From: an uncultured Rhodoluna sp.
GTDB lineage: Bacteria > Actinomycetota > Actinomycetes > Actinomycetales > Microbacteriaceae
Direction of reading: 5' to 3'
DNA length: 19,005 nucleotides
Assembly (NCBI GenBank): GCA_937898095.1
Contig: CALDKR010000036.1
Span: forward strand, 1 to 19,005
Below the pieces are notes generated by a model. The model ran no database searches, was not told the DNA's origin, and saw only the letters and a program-made list of their open reading frames with translations. Positions 15,470 to 19,005 of this stretch are shown in pieces. Every line of letters begins with the position of its first letter. Positions within the stretch are counted from its first letter, which is position 1. The translations under genes were made by a program, and so were the position numbers.

Positions 15470-17029
15470 GTGAATAACGCCCCTAAATTGGTTGATGTCG
15501 ATCAGCGCAATTTCGATGTGGCAATCATCGGTTCGGGCATTAACGGTGCGGTTTCAGCCGCCGCATTGGCCGCGACTGGCCTCTCTGTGATTTTGGTCGA
15601 CGAGCGAGATTTTGCAGGCTTCACAAGTCAAGAATCAAGCAACATGGTCTGGGGCGGAATCAAATATCTGCAGACCCTGGAGTTTGCTTTAGTCAGATCA
15701 CTATGCAAATCGCGTGCTCGGTTATTCAAGAATTTTCCTGATCAAATTCGAGAAATTGGCTTTTTTGCATCGTTAGACAAAAATGCCCCGGCAAAACCAC
15801 TGTTCATATATGTCGGAGCACTGATCTATTGGGCCATTGGTGGCTTTTCAACCCAACCACCTAAATATTTCTCAAGCCAGCAGGCAAAAAAGTTTGAACC
15901 TAACTTAGCCTCTAGTTCTTCGCCGGCGGTTCAATATTTTGACGGAATCTTGGTCGACAACGACGCTCGATTCGTTTGGAATTTCGTCAAGACCGCAAAA
16001 TCAAATGGAGCGATTGCCCTCAACTACACTCGCGCGTCAAACATTCGCCGCGACTCCAGCGGGTGGGTGATTGATTTGCACAATGCGCTCTCAACTGCTG
16101 CAGCACACTCGGGGGCATCTATCAAGGCCAAGGTTTTGATAAATGCTGGGGGACCATTCGTTGACCAGATCAATCAGTCGGCAGGCAACAAGACCAAGTC
16201 GCACATTGCTCTTTCTAAGGGCATTCACTTGATTGTGCCGAGAATTACCAGCGATGACCGAGTGCTTGCATTCTGGGATCAAGAGGGTCGCCTCTTTTAT
16301 GTTTTGCCCATGGGTGATCGAAGTGTGATTGGCACGACCGACACTCGAGTTGAAAACCCGCACACTGAGGTTAGTAACCATGACCGCGATTTTGTTTTGG
16401 CTCAAATTAATCGCCTTCTTGACTTGCCAAAGCCACTAACCAGGAACGACATTATTGCCGAACGAAGTGGTGTAAGGCCTTTGGTTATCAGACCAAACAA
16501 AACCGCCGCACAAGCTAAAGAAATCGATTGGCATAAGCTCTCGCGCGAACATGTCATTGAAACCAGCATTCCAAATTCAGCCATCTCGATTCTTGGCGGC
16601 AAGCTCACTGACTGCCTAAATGTCGGTGAAGAGATCGTCGATGCCGTTCGCGAGCTAATTAATGTGCCCGATTTGCCTAGGTCTTGGTTTGGTTCTAGTG
16701 CTGGTCGCATGCCATCAGAGCTCAAGAATCAAGCCAAGAAGCAATTTGGCCCTAGGGCGGGTGAGATTGCTCAGGCGGTTTGGCGCCGCCACGGCAAATC
16801 TTCTAGTCGAATTGCCGCAATTTGGGCTGAGCACCCCGCATTGGCAGCAGAGGTTTTCAGCGGTTCTGCAATCACACTTGCCGAGCTTGAGCACATCGTT
16901 GAAAACGAAATGGTTGTGAGTCGAAACGACGTTCTTCGGCGCCGTTTGCCGCTGGCCTTAATTCGTTCAGAGTCTGAAATTGCTGAAAACACTGAGCTGC
17001 AGGCTCTTTTTGCCAAACATAATCTTTAG
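15470..17029 (+). CDS. glpD: FAD-dependent glycerol-3-phosphate dehydrogenase, divergent GlpD family member
   Basis: Expected to oxidise sn-glycerol-3-phosphate to dihydroxyacetone phosphate at the membrane, passing electrons to quinone. The 519-residue protein has the FAD dinucleotide motif VAIIGSGINGAVSA (17-30), VILVDERDF, a mid-region YVLPMGDRSVIGTTDT, RSGVRPLV, SREHVIE, ILGGKLTD, and a C-terminal GlpD domain ending in VLRRRLPLAL. It departs from the family at two places: where GlpD proteins usually read SSKLIHGGLRYLE it has SSNMVWGGIKYLQ (Trp61 for His, Lys65 for Arg), and GGKxTTYR reads GGKLTDCL (Leu383 for Arg). The start is a GTG at 15470, probably leaderless; a TTG at 15485 is an alternative. 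Pairing with glpK supports the glycerol role, but a related substrate is possible. Confidence 0.82.
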   Translation: MNNAPKLVDVDQRNFDVAIIGSGINGAVSAAALAATGLSVILVDERDFAGFTSQESSNMVWGGIKYLQTLEFALVRSLCKSRARLFKNFPDQIREIGFFASLDKNAPAKPLFIYVGALIYWAIGGFSTQPPKYFSSQQAKKFEPNLASSSSPAVQYFDGILVDNDARFVWNFVKTAKSNGAIALNYTRASNIRRDSSGWVIDLHNALSTAAAHSGASIKAKVLINAGGPFVDQINQSAGNKTKSHIALSKGIHLIVPRITSDDRVLAFWDQEGRLFYVLPMGDRSVIGTTDTRVENPHTEVSNHDRDFVLAQINRLLDLPKPLTRNDIIAERSGVRPLVIRPNKTAAQAKEIDWHKLSREHVIETSIPNSAISILGGKLTDCLNVGEEIVDAVRELINVPDLPRSWFGSSAGRMPSELKNQAKKQFGPRAGEIAQAVWRRHGKSSSRIAAIWAEHPALAAEVFSGSAITLAELEHIVENEMVVSRNDVLRRRLPLALIRSESEIAENTELQALFAKHNL

Positions 17030-17085
17030 GTCGCTTGGGCCCCAATAGCGCCTAGGCTTAAATTGAGTTCAAAGAAGAGGATCAA

Positions 17086-18555
17086 ATGTCTGTCATCGAG
17101 CGCGACCTGTTAGCTGCTGTTCCAACCCAACTTTTCATAAATGGCCAATGGGTTGACGGCCAGGCCGAGAATCAAATCGATGTTGAAGACCCATCAACCG
17201 GCAAGGTTCTAACCAGCATTGCAAATGCAAGTGCCGAAGATGCACTTCGCGCGCTGACGGCCGCAGATGAAGCACAGCAAAAATGGTCGAGAACTGCACC
17301 TCGCGAACGCGCAGAGATTCTGCGCAAAACTTTTGATCTAGTTCGCGCTCGAAGCGAAGAGTTTGCGACCCTAATTTCACTTGAAATGGGAAAGCCGCTT
17401 GCCGAGGCCCGTGGCGAGGTAACCTACGGAAACGAGTTTTTGCGATGGTTTAGCGAAGAAGCCGTGCGCATAACAGGTCGCTACAACTCAAACCCCGAAG
17501 GCACAGGCAAGATTCTGATTGCCCAGCGTCCGGTCGGGCCAGCCTATGCAATTACGCCTTGGAATTTTCCTTTGGCAATGGCAACCAGAAAAATTGGACC
17601 GGCACTTGCTGCCGGTTGCACCATGGTGGTCAAGCCTGCTGAACTGACCCCATTGACCACACTGCTTCTGGCAAAAACCTTTGAAGAGGCCGGTTTGCCT
17701 GCCGGAGTGCTCAATGTAATCACCACCTCGCAAAGCGCCGAAGTTTCAGCGCCTGTGATTCGCGACCACCGCCTTCGCAAAATTACTTTCACCGGCAGCA
17801 CGCAGGTTGGCCGCAAACTGCTCGAGCAGTCAGCCGAGCGCGTGCTCAAGACCTCGATGGAACTTGGCGGAAATGCCCCGTTCCTGGTCTTTGAAGATGC
17901 CGACATCGATGCTGCAGTCAACGGGGCTATGTTGGCCAAAATGCGCAACATAGGCCAGGCCTGCACAGCTGCAAATCGATTTATTGTTCACGAATCGGTG
18001 GCAGCCGAATTCGCAGAGAAATTCGCCACCAAAATGGGGCAACTCAATCTTGGTCGCGGTGTCGCAGAGGGCACAACCTGCGGGCCAGTCATCACGGCGA
18101 AGGCGCAGGCAAACTTGCAGCGTCTCGTAGATGTTTCTAAGTCCGAGGGTGCTGAGGTTCTGGTTGGTGGCGCTGCGGCGGAGCGCGAAGGTTATTTCTT
18201 TGAGCCAACCGTGCTTGACAATGTCGATGCAAATTCTGCAATCTGGCGAGAAGAGATTTTTGGACCAATCGCTCCAATCACGCGCTTCAAAAACGAAGAC
18301 GAGGCCGTGAGGTTGGCTAACGACACTGAGTTCGGCCTGGTTTCTTATGCCTTCACCGCCGATGCCAAACGCCAACTGCGCTTGGTTGAAACTCTTGATA
18401 CCGGAATGACCGGAATAAACTCCGGGCTAGTTTCAAACGCAGCCGCCCCATTCGGCGGCACTAAGGCCTCTGGCCTAGGGCGCGAAGGTGGCGCCGAGGG
18501 AATTCACGAATACTTGGAAACCAAATATGCGTTTATTCCAGACCCATTCGCCTAG
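17086..18555 (+). CDS. gabD: NAD(P)-dependent succinate-semialdehyde dehydrogenase-like aldehyde dehydrogenase
   Basis: Oxidises an aldehyde to the acid with NAD(P); the best family fit is succinate semialdehyde to succinate. The 489-residue protein has normal ALDH length, the NPWNF-like cofactor segment ITPWNFPLAM, the Rossmann motif FTGSTQVG, catalytic Glu259 in MELGGNAP, catalytic Cys293 in NIGQACTAANRF, and the C-terminal EEIFGPIAPI and PFGGTKASGLGREGG. The ATG at 17086 has AGAAGAGGA upstream. A TAGGCT at 17053-17058 in the 56-base gap after the glpD-like gene could be an actinobacterial -10, without a clear -35. Substrate is uncertain: GabD-like enzymes also take other short aldehydes, and there is no gabT here. 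Its TAG overlaps that of the convergent downstream gene. Confidence 0.88.
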   Translation: MSVIERDLLAAVPTQLFINGQWVDGQAENQIDVEDPSTGKVLTSIANASAEDALRALTAADEAQQKWSRTAPRERAEILRKTFDLVRARSEEFATLISLEMGKPLAEARGEVTYGNEFLRWFSEEAVRITGRYNSNPEGTGKILIAQRPVGPAYAITPWNFPLAMATRKIGPALAAGCTMVVKPAELTPLTTLLLAKTFEEAGLPAGVLNVITTSQSAEVSAPVIRDHRLRKITFTGSTQVGRKLLEQSAERVLKTSMELGGNAPFLVFEDADIDAAVNGAMLAKMRNIGQACTAANRFIVHESVAAEFAEKFATKMGQLNLGRGVAEGTTCGPVITAKAQANLQRLVDVSKSEGAEVLVGGAAAEREGYFFEPTVLDNVDANSAIWREEIFGPIAPITRFKNEDEAVRLANDTEFGLVSYAFTADAKRQLRLVETLDTGMTGINSGLVSNAAAPFGGTKASGLGREGGAEGIHEYLETKYAFIPDPFA

Positions 18556-19005
18556 AAATCAGTGCTTGATAACTCTGGCTTGCCCGAAATAACGCCGTTC
18601 AAAATAGTCTGAACAGCATGCTCGGCAGTCATGCCGATCGCAAATTTTGGTGCCTGACCAAAAATAGCGCGGCCTGCAAGGCCAGTTTCGGTGTGGCCCG
18701 GCCTGGCGTCTGTCACCAAGATTCCGCTTCTGCGCAGTTCTAGCTGCAAGCTCTTGAGGGCGCTCGAAAATGCAGCTTTGCTGGCGCTGTATGCCAACAT
18801 TCCTGGGAAAGTTTTTTCGGCAACCACACCAGAGATGCCGACCACAAAGCGACCCTCAGCGTCAGATTTTTGAATGGCTGGCACGAGCTCGGTGGCAACC
18901 TGAATCTGCCCTAGGTAGTTAACCTGAGCCAGTCTTTTTGCATTGTCGGCAGAGGTCTCAGCAGAACTGCCAAAACCTACCAGTCCTGCAGCCAGCACAA
19001 TGCCG
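18552..19005 (-). CDS. Short-chain dehydrogenase/reductase (SDR), C-terminal part
   Basis: A classical-type SDR whose N-terminus, including the glycine-rich cofactor motif, lies beyond the right edge; the frame is open to the last base. The visible part begins at the strand before the NNAG position (here IVLAAGLVGFG), then has the conserved Asn of the active site (QVNYLG), the catalytic Ser in VGISGVV, the YSASK motif with catalytic Tyr and Lys, and the PG segment after beta-6 (DARPGHTETGLAG). The usual NNAG is replaced by LAAG. A GTG at 18998 is not a real start. Substrate and cofactor cannot be told from this part. The gene converges on the gabD-like gene and their stop codons overlap within the four bases CTAG. 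Confidence 0.85.
   Translation of the reverse strand, partial: GIVLAAGLVGFGSSAETSADNAKRLAQVNYLGQIQVATELVPAIQKSDAEGRFVVGISGVVAEKTFPGMLAYSASKAAFSSALKSLQLELRRSGILVTDARPGHTETGLAGRAIFGQAPKFAIGMTAEHAVQTILNGVISGKPELSSTDF

Noticed and set aside
17544..17966. 140-codon open frame antisense within the aldehyde dehydrogenase gene
   Set aside because: Overlaps catalytic motifs on the sense strand; low-complexity Ser/Ala-rich product typical of shadow frames.
17830..18375. 181-codon open frame antisense to the aldehyde dehydrogenase gene
   Set aside because: It is a mirror frame of a well-conserved ALDH coding region with no recognisable domain or start signal.

Overview
The window looks like part of a compact actinobacterial genome. 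Base composition is moderate, roughly half GC by eye. There is frequent use of CTA leucine codons, purine-rich ribosome binding sites, ATGA/TTGA stop-start overlaps, and almost no non-coding DNA (the largest gap is about 160 bases). The gene set and protein style fit a small-genome freshwater Microbacteriaceae relative (Rhodoluna/Aquiluna type). This placement is an inference from style, not from a search. Bases 1-15 match the 3' end of an Illumina TruSeq adapter, so the left end is almost certainly an untrimmed contig edge.

Layout: (a) 17-646, the 3' part of a D-Ala-D-Ala carboxypeptidase (PBP4/DacB family). (b) 643-3622, minus strand: a DeoR-type regulator, galT and galK in one overlapping Leloir operon. 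(c) 3807-7062, plus strand, divergent from (b): a CUT1 sugar ABC importer made of two permeases and a solute-binding protein, with no ATPase gene. (d) 7225-13821, plus strand: GH42 beta-galactosidase, a GT-C type membrane glycosyltransferase, GH36 alpha-galactosidase and GH27 alpha-galactosidase, all overlapping or nearly touching. (e) 13901-15376 glpK (minus) and 15470-17029 glpD-like (plus), divergent around a short control region. (f) 17086-18555, a gabD-like aldehyde dehydrogenase. (g) 18552-19005, the C-terminal part of a short-chain dehydrogenase running off the right edge.

How the genes work together: an oligosaccharide or glycoside enters through the CUT1 importer. Its terminal alpha- and beta-galactosyl units are removed in the cytoplasm, since none of the three glycosidases has a signal peptide. 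Galactose then goes through GalK and GalT; galE and galM are not in this window. The adjoining glycerol kinase and glycerol-3-phosphate dehydrogenase genes suggest a specific substrate class. Galactosylglycerols, such as the head groups of the thylakoid lipids MGDG and DGDG or floridoside, would need exactly this set: alpha-galactosidase, beta-galactosidase, Leloir enzymes, GlpK and GlpD. This is the most interesting hypothesis here, but it rests on gene content alone; raffinose-family sugars or galacto-oligosaccharides are the plain alternative for the galactoside part.

Other points of note are a tandem 10-bp repeat (TTTTGTGAA core) that is probably the operator between the divergent gal and transporter operons, a binding protein with no lipobox, a perfect 11-bp stem with a GAAA loop after the binding protein gene, a likely leaderless glpD-like start, a GlpD homologue with altered conserved motifs, and two convergent gene pairs whose stop codons overlap. 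No rRNA, tRNA, CRISPR array or insertion sequence was seen.
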